From Paraconexibacter antarcticus (GTDB taxonomy: Bacteria; Actinomycetota; Thermoleophilia; Solirubrobacterales; Solirubrobacteraceae): a stretch of DNA of 64,000 bases. The stretch spans positions 558,001 through 622,000 of the forward strand of contig NZ_CP098502.1 in the NCBI RefSeq assembly GCF_024220175.1, read 5' to 3'. The notes beneath the pieces are model-generated. The model was not told the origin of the DNA. It did not search any database and worked only from the letters and a program-made list of their open reading frames with translations. This document shows, in pieces, positions 31,804-41,090 of this stretch. Position numbers and translations under genes: made by a program. Position 1 is the stretch's first letter; every line of letters begins with the position of its first letter.

Positions 31804-33252
31804 ATGTCTTCTCATCGCGAAGCGCCTGAGATCAGCCAGGACCCGGTCGCCGACAACACCGACACGTACGCGTTCGTCAGCCCCGACCGCCCGGACACGG
31901 TGACGATCTTGACCAACTACATCCCGGTCGAGGCCGCCGCGGGCGGCCCGAACTTCTACGAGTTCGGCAATGACGTGCGCTACGAGGTGCACATCAGTAA
32001 CGCCGGCAAGGCGCAGGCGGACATCACGTACACCTTCGCGTTCTCCACGGAGGTGCTGGACAAGACGACGTTCCTCTACAACACGGGCGCGATCACGTCG
32101 CTGACGGACCCGAAGTTCAACCGCCGCCAGAGCTACTCGGTGACCAAGACGGTCGGGCCGAAGGGCAGGCCGCAGGTCCTGGCCAGCGGTCTGGCGTGCC
32201 CGCCGTGCAACATCGGGCCGCACTCGACCCCGAACTACACGGCGCTGGCCAAGTCCGCGGTCCATGATCTGCCCGATGGTGTGAAGGTCTTCGCCGGCCA
32301 GCGCAACGACGGGTTCTTCGTCGACCTCGGAGCGGTGTTCGACCTCGCCGACCTGCGGCCCTTCCAGACGCTGCACGTCGCGCCGATGGCCCCGTCGATC
32401 GGGGTGGACACGTTCAAGAACGCGATCAACGTCCACACGATCGCCTTGCAGATCCCCATCCGCAGCCTCACCCGCGACGGCTCGGTGCCCAACGACCCAG
32501 GCGCCCCCGCGGCGGCGATCGGGATCTGGGGCGCGGCGTCGCGCCGCAAGATGCGCGTACGTGGCGATACCACCGGGCAGCACACCGAGTCCGGGCCCTG
32601 GGTCCAGGTCTCGCGCCTCGGGAACCCGCTGTTCAACGAGCTGCTCGTGACGATGACCCACAAGGACGGCTGGAACGGCAGCCCGCCCAGCGGTGACGCC
32701 GAGTACGCCTCCGGCGTGGAGAAGCCCGAGCTCTCCCGGAGGATCCCGGATCTGTACCCGCGTCAGTTCGAGAGTCTCCGCAAGCTCAACGCCACCACCC
32801 GCAGCGACCTGGTCGCCCTGATCCTCACCGGTGTCAAGCCGGGCATCGTCCCGGGCCTTGCCAACTACACCGGCCCGACCCTGGCCGACATGCTGCGCCT
32901 GAACGTCGCGGTCCCGCCGACGGCCAACCGCAAGGTCCTCGGGGTCCTGGACGGCGACCCGGCCGGATACCCCAACGGCCGGCGCGTGCAGGACGACATC
33001 GTCACCATTTTCGTGCGCGCGCTCACGGGTGCGTTCCGGCCCTACTTCGACAAGACGTACAAGCCCGACCTGGCGGTGGGCGTCGTCACGCAGGGGGTGC
33101 AGACCCCGCCGACCGGGGACATCGGCGGGCCGAACGAGCGGTTCCTCAGCCACTTCCCCTACCTCGGCGACCCCTACGACGGCTTCACCACTCCCGCACC
33201 TGTTGCCGTCAACGCCGCTCCCGCGCTCACGGTGCCTGGGGTCTCACCATGA
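31804..33252 (+). CDS. DUF4331 family protein
   Basis: 482 residues. The opening SSHREAPEISQDPVADNTDTYAFVSPDRPDTVTILTNYIP and the repeated blocks GVDTFKNAINVHTIALQIPI and TTGQHTESGPWVQVSRLGNPLFNELL are diagnostic of DUF4331, a large beta-rich family of unknown function. There is no signal peptide of its own, although the preceding gene encodes a Tat substrate; it could be carried out with that partner or remain inside. The last four bases overlap the next start (ATGA). Confidence 0.88.
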   Translation: MSSHREAPEISQDPVADNTDTYAFVSPDRPDTVTILTNYIPVEAAAGGPNFYEFGNDVRYEVHISNAGKAQADITYTFAFSTEVLDKTTFLYNTGAITSLTDPKFNRRQSYSVTKTVGPKGRPQVLASGLACPPCNIGPHSTPNYTALAKSAVHDLPDGVKVFAGQRNDGFFVDLGAVFDLADLRPFQTLHVAPMAPSIGVDTFKNAINVHTIALQIPIRSLTRDGSVPNDPGAPAAAIGIWGAASRRKMRVRGDTTGQHTESGPWVQVSRLGNPLFNELLVTMTHKDGWNGSPPSGDAEYASGVEKPELSRRIPDLYPRQFESLRKLNATTRSDLVALILTGVKPGIVPGLANYTGPTLADMLRLNVAVPPTANRKVLGVLDGDPAGYPNGRRVQDDIVTIFVRALTGAFRPYFDKTYKPDLAVGVVTQGVQTPPTGDIGGPNERFLSHFPYLGDPYDGFTTPAPVAVNAAPALTVPGVSP

Positions 33253-33581
33253 GCGCCGAGCCCGTCGCCCGCCCTCACCCCGAGCCCGTCGTCCTGAACA
33301 TCGGCGGGGACCTGGGCGCGCTCGTCGTCCACTGGGACGCCGCCCAGCTCGACACCCCCATCGAGATCAGCCCCGCCGGCCGCGACGATGACCGCCAGCA
33401 CCAACACGTCCTCGAGCGCCCCCTGCAGGGTCGGACGTTCTACGCCGCCGTCTTCGACCAGATCCTCGAAGGCCCACACACCCTCTGGGTCCGCGGCCGG
33501 CCCCGAGCTCGCGACGTGAGGATCGTTGCAGGACAGGTCACCGAACTGCACTGGGAAGCCACCGACACCGATCCCCCGTGA
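33249..33581 (+). CDS. Small beta-rich protein, third gene of the DUF4331 operon
   Basis: 110 residues, no recognised family. The predicted strands PEPVVLNIGGDLGALVVHWD, TPIEISPAG, HTLWVRGRPRARDVRIVAGQVTELHWEA and a hydrophilic middle (GRDDDRQHQHVLERPLQGRTFYAAVFDQILEGPH) suggest a compact beta domain. It starts inside the DUF4331 stop, so the three genes are translated together. Confidence 0.75.
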   Translation: MSAEPVARPHPEPVVLNIGGDLGALVVHWDAAQLDTPIEISPAGRDDDRQHQHVLERPLQGRTFYAAVFDQILEGPHTLWVRGRPRARDVRIVAGQVTELHWEATDTDPP

Positions 33582-33867
33582 ACGGCAACAGATCGCGCCC
33601 TCCAGCGACCCGAACTCGAGCACGAGTTGCTTCCGTCTGCGCCACCACCTCCACGGGAAGGCCCACCGTACGCGACTGCAACGCGGGCTACACGGGATCG
33701 GCTCGGGGCGAAAACACCGCCCATCAACCGGGCGACCTATTCCTGGACCCGGGCGCGCCAACGCGCGTGGGCCGACCTCCGTACGGCCGTGACCCACGCG
33801 AGCGACCTCGCGTTAGCTTGAGGCACCGCGCCGCTGCCTTCGTGGGTGGCAGCTGCCAGAAGGGGAG

Positions 33868-35010
33868 ATGACGATGGGTGCTATTGCGTCGCAGACCGGG
33901 AGCTCGTCGTCGCGCTGGCGCCGGATCAGGTACTCGTTGACGCCGCCGGAGTGGCGTCGGGCGGCGGTGTTGTTCGCCGTCATCCTCGGCCTGCACGTGC
34001 TCGGGTTCGGGCTGCTGTTCCTCTTCGTGGTCCCCAACCATTTCGACCTGGGCGCCGGCAGCGGTGTGTTTGGGGTCGGAGTCGGGATCACCGCTTATAC
34101 GCTGGGAATGCGGCATGCGTTCGATGCGGATCACATCGGGGCGATCGACAACACCACCCGCAAGCTGATGACCGACGGGCAGCGCCCGCTGTCGGTGGGG
34201 TTCTTCTTCTCGCTGGGGCACTCGACCATCGTCTTCCTCCTCGCCGCGCTCTTCGCGCTCGGGGTGAAGGGCCTGAGCGGCGATGTGTCCAACGACAGCT
34301 CCACGCTGCACAATGTCACCGGGGTCATCGGCCCTTCGGTCTCAGGGGGGTTTCTGATCCTCATCGGGATCATCAACCTCGTGATCCTCGTCGGGATCGT
34401 CAGGGTCTTCCGGCGCATGCGTCACGGCGAGTTCGACGAGGCCGCGTTGGAGGAGCAGCTCAACAACCGCGGCTTCATGAACCGCTTCCTCGGCCGGGCC
34501 ACCCGCGCGGTCAAGAAGCCCTGGCAGATGTACCCGCTCGGCGTCCTCTTCGGCCTCGGTTTCGACACCGCGACCGAGATCGCCCTGCTCGCCACCGCTG
34601 GTGCCGCCGCGACCGGCGGGCTGCCGTTCTACGCAATCCTCTGCCTGCCGGTCCTCTTCGCATCGGGCATGTCGCTGCTGGACACGATCGACGGGGCGTT
34701 CATGAACTTCGCCTACGGCTGGGCCTTCTCAAAGCCCGTCAGGAAGGTCTTCTACAACATCACCATCACCGCCCTGTCGGTTGCCGTCGCGCTGCTCATC
34801 GGGACGATCGAGGCGCTGCAGGTCCTCTCTGACCGCGTCGGCCTGACCGGCGGCTTCTGGGACTGGATTAACAACCTGGACTTCAACCTCATCGGCTACA
34901 TCATCGTCTGCCTCTTCGTCGTCACGTGGGCCATCGCGCTGTCGGTGTGGCGCTTCGGGAAGATCGAAGCGAAGTGGTCCGCCCACCTGCAACCCGGTGA
35001 GGTTGCGTAA
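33868..35010 (+). CDS. NiCoT-family nickel/cobalt transporter (HoxN/NixA type)
   Basis: 380 residues with about eight membrane helices. The metal-selectivity signature of helix 2 (HX4DH) is present in GMRHAFDADHIGAIDN; the other family motifs are also seen (FFFSLGHSTIVF; LGFDTATEIALL). It imports Ni2+ or Co2+ at high affinity for metalloenzymes or cofactor synthesis. AGAAGGGG lies before two in-frame ATGs (33868 and 33874); either could be used. Gene order suggests that the DUF4331 operon and this transporter belong together, with a broken Fur/Nur-type gene just downstream. Confidence 0.93.
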   Translation: MTMGAIASQTGSSSSRWRRIRYSLTPPEWRRAAVLFAVILGLHVLGFGLLFLFVVPNHFDLGAGSGVFGVGVGITAYTLGMRHAFDADHIGAIDNTTRKLMTDGQRPLSVGFFFSLGHSTIVFLLAALFALGVKGLSGDVSNDSSTLHNVTGVIGPSVSGGFLILIGIINLVILVGIVRVFRRMRHGEFDEAALEEQLNNRGFMNRFLGRATRAVKKPWQMYPLGVLFGLGFDTATEIALLATAGAAATGGLPFYAILCLPVLFASGMSLLDTIDGAFMNFAYGWAFSKPVRKVFYNITITALSVAVALLIGTIEALQVLSDRVGLTGGFWDWINNLDFNLIGYIIVCLFVVTWAIALSVWRFGKIEAKWSAHLQPGEVA

Positions 35011-35130
35011 GGGACGAGCGGGGCGTGTTCTGCCCTTCCGTCGCGGGTAACGCCCAAGCCCACGTCCGCCGCCCGAGCCCGCAGAACGGACGCCATAACC
35101 CTCGCGCCGCATCGCGAACCACTGAAATTC

Positions 35131-35409
35131 GACAGCCTCCAGGACATTGCTGCCGCGTGGAGGGCGCCTGAGTTCGGCCCGCCGGATCGTCCTGGAGGTC
35201 CTGTACGCCGCGGAAGGCCTCGGTCCGCCGAGTACATCGCCAGCGGCTTTGAGGGGCGGATGATGTACTCAGACCTAAGTTCGGTCTACCGCAACCTTGA
35301 GCGGCTGGAAGCGCTGGGCGTCGTCCGGCACGTCCACCTGGACCACGGCCCAGGCCTCTACACCCTCCAGCGCGACAGCGACACCGACTACCTCGTCTGC
35401 GAGCACTGA
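35131..35409 (+). pseudogene. Degenerate Fur/Nur-family regulator fragment
   Basis: Pieces of the winged-helix domain of a Fur-type metalloregulator appear in order but in different frames: DSLQDIAAAWR, then LSSARRIVLEVLYAAEGL, then EYIASGFEGRMMYSDLSSVYRNLERLEALGVVRHVHLDHGPGLYTLQ and a stop right after YLVCEH (TGA 35407-35409). The dimerisation and metal-binding half is missing. At least two frame changes are needed (near 35160 and near 35222). A Nur- or Fur-type gene next to a nickel transporter would normally control it, so nickel uptake here has probably lost its local repressor. Confidence 0.75.
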
Positions 35410-35490
35410 TTGCGCTCGGCTGCCGGAGTGGTGTGGTGCCCGATTCATGGCTCACTGGCCAAGTGCCGATAGGCAGGGCGTGCTCTATGC

Positions 35491-37524
35491 GTGCGCGCGG
35501 CCTGCGCCCCGTCCGTCGCCGAGATCTGTCCGGTGACTCAATCCGAGGCAGGCCCGCTCCGTGCTGTGCCCGAGGTCGTGTGGCCCGGGGCTTCAGAGCC
35601 CGCGGCGGGCCGGGCGCGGTTCTGGCAGGCCACCCTCGACGGTCTCATTGAGAGCGCGGCCGTCCTTGATGGTGATGGCGTGATCGTGGCGGTCAACCGG
35701 GCGTGGACGAATTTTGCTGAAGAGAACGGTGGCAGCGGCGTTGGCCTCGGCGCGGACTACCTGGCGGTGTGCGACCGAGCAGGCGAGGAGGAGCCGGTGG
35801 CGCTGGAGGTCGCGAGTGCCCTTCGCGGTATTGCGGCCGGTGCGTCGGAGCACTATGCGCGGCGCTATCCGTGCCATGCCCCTGGCCGCGAGCGTTGGTT
35901 CACGATGCGCGCTGCTTCGGTCACCGACGGGCGCTCCGGGAGGACGGGCCGCCACACGCTCGTGCGCCACGTCGACTGCACCGCGCAGCACCTCGCCGAG
36001 CGTCGCGGCGAGGAGCAGGCCGAGCTCTTACGTGCCGCCGGGGCGGCGATCATCGTCGTCGACGCCGACGCCGTCATCACGAACTGGAGCGCAGGCGCGG
36101 AGGAGCTGTTCGGGTGGGACGCGGACGAGGTGATGGGCCGAGACATCCTCAGCGTCGTCGGCGACCCTGCCGACGGTGACGCGGCGCGAGGGGTCCTCGC
36201 TGCCCTGATGTCAGGCGAACGAACGCGCCTTGAGGTCGCGATGCGCCGCCGCGACGGAACCCGGGTGTACGTCAGGCTGCGGACCCAAGTCCTGCGCAAC
36301 AGTGACAGGACCCCGCGAGGGTTAATCGGCGCGTCGATCGACCTCACCGGCCGGCGGGAAGCAGAGCGCAGCCTCCGCAGCGCCCGCGACTTCCTGGCAA
36401 CGGTAACCGCCGCGATGCCGGACGGGCTTCTGGTCCTCGACGGTGCGGGGCGGGTGACGCTCATGAACGCTGCTGCCGAGCAGCTGCTGGGCTGGTCGGC
36501 CGCGGAGCTGGCGGGTCAGTCGATGCACGCGCGCATCCACGCCCTACACCGTGACGGATCCCCGCGCCCGCAGCGCGCGTCGATCGCGCACGCGTGCGGG
36601 CATCCCGGTCCGGCCGTGCGCGTCGACGACGACGTCTTTCTGCGGCGCGACGGCACCTTCCTCCCGGTGCGTTACTCGGCCACGCCGCTGGAGACCGAGG
36701 AGCCCGCCGACGGGGTGGTGATTGTGTTCACCGACATCACCGAGAGCAAGGCCCGCGAGCTGCAGGTGCGCCGCGAGCTGGAGGCGCTCAGCTGTGTCGG
36801 ACGCATTCGTGACGCCCTGGGCGAGGACGGCTTTGCGTTTTACGCCCAGCCCATCGTCCGCATCTCGGACGGCGAGGTCGTTGCGCACGAGCTGTTGGTC
36901 CGCATGCTCTCGACCGACGGCGAAGTCATCGCCCCTGACGACTTTCTGCCCACGGCCGAACAGCACGGCCTCATCCAGGCCATCGACCGGCGCGTATTCG
37001 AGCTCGCGCTCGCGCACGCCGCCCTCGGCCACCCGGTGCACGTGAACCTCTCGGCCGACTCGATCAGCGACCCCAGCACCTTCTGTTTCGTGGAGCATCA
37101 CCTGCAGCTGCTCGGTGTCGATCCCGCACTGGTGACGTTCGAGATCACCGAGACCGCACTGATTCACAACGAGACGGTGGCGCAGGCGTTCATCGAGAAC
37201 GTCCGTCGCCTGATGTGCGCGGTCGCGCTGGACGACTTCGGTACCGGCTACGGGAGCTTTCGTTACCTCAAGCACCTGCCGGTCACGATGCTGAAGATCG
37301 ACCAGGAATTCATCCGCGACCTCGACACCTCCAACTCGGACATCAATCGACAGGTCATCGAAGCGATCGTCGCCCTCGCCCGCGGCATGGGACAGACCAC
37401 CGTGGCCGAGGGCGTGGAGACCGCGACCGCGCTTGAGCAGCTCAAAGAGCTCGGTGTCGACTGCGCGCAGGGGTACCATTTCGCGCGACCGCAGCCGAGC
37501 TATCTCCTCCTCAAGGGAGCTTGA
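35491..37524 (+). CDS. PAS-PAS-PAS-EAL cyclic-di-GMP phosphodiesterase
   Basis: 677 residues from the GTG at 35491 (a GTG at 35533 is equally possible). Three PAS-like sensor units come first: ~50-160; ~180-300 with AAIIVVDADAVITNWSAGAEELFGW; ~310-425 with DGLLVLDGAGRVTLMNAAAEQLLGW. An EAL domain fills ~440-675. No GGDEF domain is present. The EAL signature reads ELL, but its Glu is kept, as are the Asn of VNLSAD, the Glu of FEITET, the Asp pair of LDDFGTGYGSF, the Lys of MLKIDQEF, the Glu of AEGVET and the Gln of CAQGYHF, so it should hydrolyse c-di-GMP. It lacks membrane helices and thus acts in the cytoplasm. A coiled-coil gene follows after 2 bases. Confidence 0.9.
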   Translation: MRAACAPSVAEICPVTQSEAGPLRAVPEVVWPGASEPAAGRARFWQATLDGLIESAAVLDGDGVIVAVNRAWTNFAEENGGSGVGLGADYLAVCDRAGEEEPVALEVASALRGIAAGASEHYARRYPCHAPGRERWFTMRAASVTDGRSGRTGRHTLVRHVDCTAQHLAERRGEEQAELLRAAGAAIIVVDADAVITNWSAGAEELFGWDADEVMGRDILSVVGDPADGDAARGVLAALMSGERTRLEVAMRRRDGTRVYVRLRTQVLRNSDRTPRGLIGASIDLTGRREAERSLRSARDFLATVTAAMPDGLLVLDGAGRVTLMNAAAEQLLGWSAAELAGQSMHARIHALHRDGSPRPQRASIAHACGHPGPAVRVDDDVFLRRDGTFLPVRYSATPLETEEPADGVVIVFTDITESKARELQVRRELEALSCVGRIRDALGEDGFAFYAQPIVRISDGEVVAHELLVRMLSTDGEVIAPDDFLPTAEQHGLIQAIDRRVFELALAHAALGHPVHVNLSADSISDPSTFCFVEHHLQLLGVDPALVTFEITETALIHNETVAQAFIENVRRLMCAVALDDFGTGYGSFRYLKHLPVTMLKIDQEFIRDLDTSNSDINRQVIEAIVALARGMGQTTVAEGVETATALEQLKELGVDCAQGYHFARPQPSYLLLKGA

Positions 37525-37526
37525 CC

Positions 37527-38036
37527 GTGCCGACCGACCCCTCCCAACAAGCCCTTGACGCCGACCAGGGCATCGCGAGCCTGGAACAGGCGATCGGAGA
37601 CCGCGACCAAGCGCTCCTCGATCGCGAGCAAGCCCGCTTGGATGCTCTGCAGGCCGAACTTGACCGCGACGCCCACCAAGTACCCGCCGCAGGTCCCGGG
37701 GACGCCAACGTACGCCGCCGTCAAGCCGAGCTCGGCCTGGCCCAGACCAGGCGCGCAGCAAACCAGGAGATCCTGGACGATGCCCAGCGCGCCCGCGACG
37801 CCCACCAGGCCCTGCTCGACGATCAACAGGAGGAACTCGACGACCCCGCACCGCCCACGGTGGAAACACCCATGCTCGCCGAGCAGCGCCGCGCCTTAGA
37901 ACTTCTCGCCCGCGCCGAGGCCATGGAGGCACGCGCCGCGCAAGCTGCCGCCCGCGCCGCCCAGGCACGCGAGCGGGCCAGAACCGCCCTGAGACGCGCC
38001 GAACGCCGCGACAGCCCGCCGCCCCCGCAGAGCTGA
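37527..38036 (+). CDS. Hydrophilic coiled-coil protein coupled to the EAL gene
   Basis: 169 residues, nearly all charged or Ala/Gln, predicted as a long coiled coil: LEQAIGDRDQALLDREQARLDALQ, RRQAELGLAQTRRAANQEIL, AMEARAAQAAARAAQARERARTALRRAE. There is no hydrophobic core. The GTG at 37527 has AAGGGAG 7 bases upstream and lies 2 bp after the EAL stop, so it is the second gene of the operon. It may oligomerise or relay the signal of the phosphodiesterase; this is inference from position. Confidence 0.75.
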   Translation: MPTDPSQQALDADQGIASLEQAIGDRDQALLDREQARLDALQAELDRDAHQVPAAGPGDANVRRRQAELGLAQTRRAANQEILDDAQRARDAHQALLDDQQEELDDPAPPTVETPMLAEQRRALELLARAEAMEARAAQAAARAAQARERARTALRRAERRDSPPPPQS

Positions 38037-38226
38037 TATGGACGGCCGTTCGTCAACCTAGTAGGGTCGGCGAAGTGGCGCATTAGCGCTCGTTCGTGTC
38101 TGTGCTGTCGGCTGGGTTGGTGGCGGTCCGGCAGGCTGTGCGCGACGCGCGGTCAGACTGATATGCGCGGGTTGGGTACCGCAGGACCAGGGGTTCGTCG
38201 TGGGGAGCCGCTGTCTAACATCGGGC

Positions 38227-39510
38227 GTGGCCGGCCCCCTGACGAGGGCGGGTTGCTCATAGTTCAGCCGCGGGTTCCCCGCGCGGTGCCGGGCCGCCAC
38301 CGACCCAGCCGACGGGATGTCGCCGGGTTCAGGTCACTCGATCTGGCCGATCGCCCACGTGAATCCGGCGAGCTCGCGCGCTGCGGCGACGGCGATGATC
38401 GTGCGGCGTTTGCCGCGCTGCTCAAGGCGGTTCCATGTGCGATACAGACGCCGCTGCGCGGTCCAGGCGATCGCGACCGCTTCGGCGGGCTGCCCGTCGT
38501 GGCGATCGCTCAGCGCCTTGGTGACCCGCGGCGCCTTGCGGTAGTGCCAGGCAGCCTCGACGAGCAGCCGGCGCGCGTGCCCGGAACCGGTCTTCGTGAT
38601 CGAGCCGAGGCGGCGACTTGAGCCGGTGGTGTGCTCCGAAGGGACCAGGCCGATGTAGCTCATGAGCTGCTCGGCCCGGGCGAACCGGGCGAAGTCGCCG
38701 ACCTCCGAGCACAGCCCGGCGGCGGTGAGCGTGTCGATCCCGCGAAGGCACCGCAGCCGGGCGACCTGCACGCCCCACGGTGAGCTCGGAAGCATCCTCG
38801 TGATCTGCGCCTCGAGCTGATCGCGGCGATGCACGAGCACGTCGGCCGCGCCGCGCAGGTCCAGCAGCGTCGCCTGCGCCGCGGGCCACACGAGGTCGAC
38901 CTGATCCAGCCAGTCACGGTGGCGCTGCGTCCATGCCTTGCCGTCATCGAAGCGATGGTCGTGACGCAGCAGCAGCTTCGACAACCGGTGGCGGGCACGC
39001 ATCAGGTCCACCCGCACGGCCTCGCGCGCCCGGATCAGATCGCGCAGCGCCTCCTCCTCGTGGCCCGGCACCCGCACCGGATGCAGCTTCCCCGCCCAGA
39101 GCAAACGCACGAGCAGTTCGGCGTCACGACGATCAGTCTTCACCCGGTCACCCGACGCCCGCGGGATCTTGCTCGGCGCCGCGACCACGCACGACACCTG
39201 CCGCGCCGCGAGCTCCCGCGCCAACCCGTACCCGGTCGGCCCGGCCTCATACGCCGCCCGCACCGGCCTGGGCAGTGCGGCGCACAACCTGGCCGCCTCA
39301 CGCACGTCACCGCGCAACGCGAACCACTGAAGCTCGCCGCTCTCAGCATCGAGCACCGCCGCCACGATCTTCGCGGCGTGTACGTCCAGACCAACGAGGC
39401 TTCTAGCCTTCGTCATGGCCGGTCTCCTCCTCTGTGGTTGTGGGCCGCTGCGCGGCTGCAACCGCACAGCTCAAACGTCACCCCACGACCCTTCGCGAGG
39501 GACCGGCCAC
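38227..39510 (-). mobile_element. IS1111/IS110-type insertion sequence
   Basis: The transposase gene is flanked by subterminal inverted repeats starting GTGGCCGGCCCC at 38227-38248, matched by the complement of GTGGCCGGTCCC ending at 39510. Such subterminal repeats are typical of the IS1111 branch of IS110. True ends lie a few bases outside and cannot be fixed from one copy. No terminal target duplication is expected in this family. Non-coding stretches of about 100 bp lie on both sides of the transposase, where the bridge RNA would be encoded. Confidence 0.7.
38334..39416 (-). CDS. IS110-family transposase
   Basis: 360 residues, apparently intact. The N-terminal DEDD (RuvC-like) domain shows GLDVHA, the Glu of AAYEAGPTGYG and VKTDRRDAELL. 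The C-terminal Transposase_20 domain shows the catalytic-serine region and YIGLVPSEHTTGSSRRLGSITKTGSGHARRLLVEAAW. The GAGGAG ribosome binding site lies 8-9 bases before the ATG at 39416. It recombines DNA guided by an element-encoded bridge RNA in relatives that have been studied. Confidence 0.92.
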   Translation of the reverse strand: MTKARSLVGLDVHAAKIVAAVLDAESGELQWFALRGDVREAARLCAALPRPVRAAYEAGPTGYGLARELAARQVSCVVAAPSKIPRASGDRVKTDRRDAELLVRLLWAGKLHPVRVPGHEEEALRDLIRAREAVRVDLMRARHRLSKLLLRHDHRFDDGKAWTQRHRDWLDQVDLVWPAAQATLLDLRGAADVLVHRRDQLEAQITRMLPSSPWGVQVARLRCLRGIDTLTAAGLCSEVGDFARFARAEQLMSYIGLVPSEHTTGSSRRLGSITKTGSGHARRLLVEAAWHYRKAPRVTKALSDRHDGQPAEAVAIAWTAQRRLYRTWNRLEQRGKRRTIIAVAAARELAGFTWAIGQIE

Positions 39511-40268
39511 TTCTACCGCCCGCCTCAGACAGACGACTCAGAACCACCGCCGCCAGCGACGGCCCGATCCATATGGTCTAACCGGAACCCAAGCGGCGGC
39601 CGTCGGCCTGGATCGAGCGGCAGCGGTCGGACTGCCTTCGGTGATAAGCGTACGCATCAGCATCGAAAACCCGCTCTCCCGGAAAGTCGCCCGCGACACG
39701 ATCCCGCGCGCCACGAACCCCGGCGCGCTCCCGGAAAGTACATCGCGAGCACGTCGAGCACGAACTTCGCGAGGTCCATGGACCCAGCCACCCTCGCGCC
39801 CAACACAGGAACGGGCCAGTGCCAAGGTCGCGTGCTCCCGCGCCGCCGCCCACGCCCCAGCCTGCACAGCCCACCGCAGCGCTCGAACGCCGCCCGTCGC
39901 GCCAGCACATCCACCGAGGATCAGGTGTGCTGACCGACTCTGGCGGACGCTACGGTCGTGCGCCAATGGCGGGGTAGATCGAAAGCTCCGTCGAATTAGG
40001 GGCGGCTTGACGCCCGAGGAGAACAGGGCGCGCACGGGCGTTAGTCGCCGCGGTCGTTCGCGTCGATCTGGCCGTTCTCGCCGTCGCTGGCCTCGGTCCC
40101 GTCGTTCGCGCCGCGCTCGTCGTTCGCGCCGTTGATCTCCCAACCTGGGTGGCGAGGTCGGTGCCGCTACCTCGCGGCAGCCTGGGCCGTTCGCGCAGTT
40201 ATCGCATCGCTGGCGCGCATGGACGGCTCAGCCATCTAGGGCTGCGCGAGGGTTCGCTCGGCTGGACG
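39511..40268. other. Accessory stretch with no supported gene
   Basis: About 760 bases with several overlapping short frames on both strands, none convincing. A minus-strand frame at 39657-39914 contains MDLAKFVLDVLAMYFPGA, which looks protein-like, and could be a remnant. A short repetitive stretch near 40050-40140 encodes Asn/Asp/Gly-rich residues on the minus strand without a start codon. I see no RNA gene. Confidence 0.5.
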
Positions 40269-40511
40269 CTACAACGGCAGCTTGCCGCGCGCCTTACGAC
40301 CGCCGCGACCGCTTTTTCCGATGGCCTTGGCCGCGGAGTGAAAGGGCTTAGCCAACCAGTGACCGAGTTTGCCGGGCGCCTTTGACGCCTGACGCGAGCC
40401 GGCCCCCGCCACGGCCTTGCCGCCTCGTTCGGGCCCGCGCGAGAGACGCGGAGCGAGAAAAGCCAGGACGGCTAACAACAGGCAGAAGGCAGCGACGGCG
40501 CCGATGATCAC
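40269..40511 (-). CDS. Small single-helix membrane protein
   Basis: 80 residues from the GTG at 40511: one N-terminal transmembrane helix (IIGAVAAFCLLLAVLAFLAP) followed by a basic Gly/Ala/Lys-rich tail (GKLGHWLAKPFHSAAKAIGKSG). The composition fits a real small membrane protein rather than a shadow frame, but no ribosome binding site is clear and no family is recognised. Confidence 0.5.
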   Translation of the reverse strand: MIIGAVAAFCLLLAVLAFLAPRLSRGPERGGKAVAGAGSRQASKAPGKLGHWLAKPFHSAAKAIGKSGRGGRKARGKLPL

Positions 40512-40989
40512 GCGGGTGACCCGCCGCAGGAAAGGGGGCGAAGCATGGGTCTATCATGCCACCGCGCCGCGCCGGCGCGCCGGCGCGCCGGAACGGCGCG
40601 TGCCCAGCGGAAGGGGGCGATCGGTGCTCGGGACGTGATCATGAAGCTGATGCGGCCGCTGCTTTTCAGTTCCTAGCCGTGGGCCGATGCGCCGCCTTCG
40701 CCGGGCACCTCCGGCGATTGCTCATCGACGCAGACCATTTCACTACCCACCCTCCGGGGTCTTCACACGGATCCTGCTTCGGCACGGCTCGACCCATCAA
40801 TTAGCCTGATCCGGAGCGGTCGAGCGCAAATTCGCCCTTTCGAGTCAGAGCCCGTACAGCGCCCGGCTCCGTGCGCCGCCATTACTTGGGGCCAGTACTG
40901 ACCGACGTCGGATCGCTTGCAGTACCACGGCAGTATGGGGCTCGCGCCGCGGTGTTCCAAACGCCGGTAAGATGCCGTTTCAAGCCCTC
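40512..40989. other. Intergenic stretch before tRNA-Thr
   Basis: About 480 bases without a supported gene. It contains a run of overlapping GGCGCGCC palindromes at about 40565-40600 that can fold into a strong hairpin. The last 150 bases should carry the tRNA promoter, but no confident -35/-10 pair is seen. Confidence 0.5.
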
Positions 40990-41062
40990 GCCGACGTAGC
41001 TCAGCTGGTAGAGCACTTCACTCGTAATGAAGGGGTCAGCGGTTCGAATCCGCTCGTCGGCT
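40990..41062 (+). tRNA. tRNA-Thr (anticodon CGU)
   Basis: A complete 73-base cloverleaf without encoded CCA. Acceptor arms GCCGACG and CGTCGGC, D-stem GCTC/GAGC, anticodon stem CTTCA/TGAAG with loop CTCGTAA (CGT), T-stem AGCGG/CCGCT with TTCGAAT in the loop, and T as discriminator. The 3' half from 41021 is repeated at 56645, which marks this gene as the attachment site of the island that follows. Confidence 0.95.
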
Positions 41063-41089
41063 CTCAGAAACGCCCTTGGAATGGGCGTT
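41021..41089 (+). repeat. attL-side direct repeat (69 bp)
   Basis: It runs from the anticodon loop (CTCGTAATGAAG...) through the tRNA 3' end to the downstream arm of the terminator. It is identical to 56645-56713; after one mismatch a further 9 bases (TTGCGTTTT) also match. Confidence 0.9.
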
Positions 41090-41090
41090 T
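41068..41090 (+). terminator. Rho-independent terminator of tRNA-Thr
   Basis: Stem AAACGCCC/GGGCGTTT with a 7-base loop, followed by TTGCGTTTT. It begins 6 bases after the tRNA. The copy at the right island end has G in place of one T of the run. Confidence 0.8.

Noticed and set aside
39657..39914. An 85-codon minus-strand frame with MDLAKFVLDVLAMYFPGA
   Set aside because: Only about 18 residues look protein-like; the rest is Arg/Gly-rich, with no ribosome binding site and no family.
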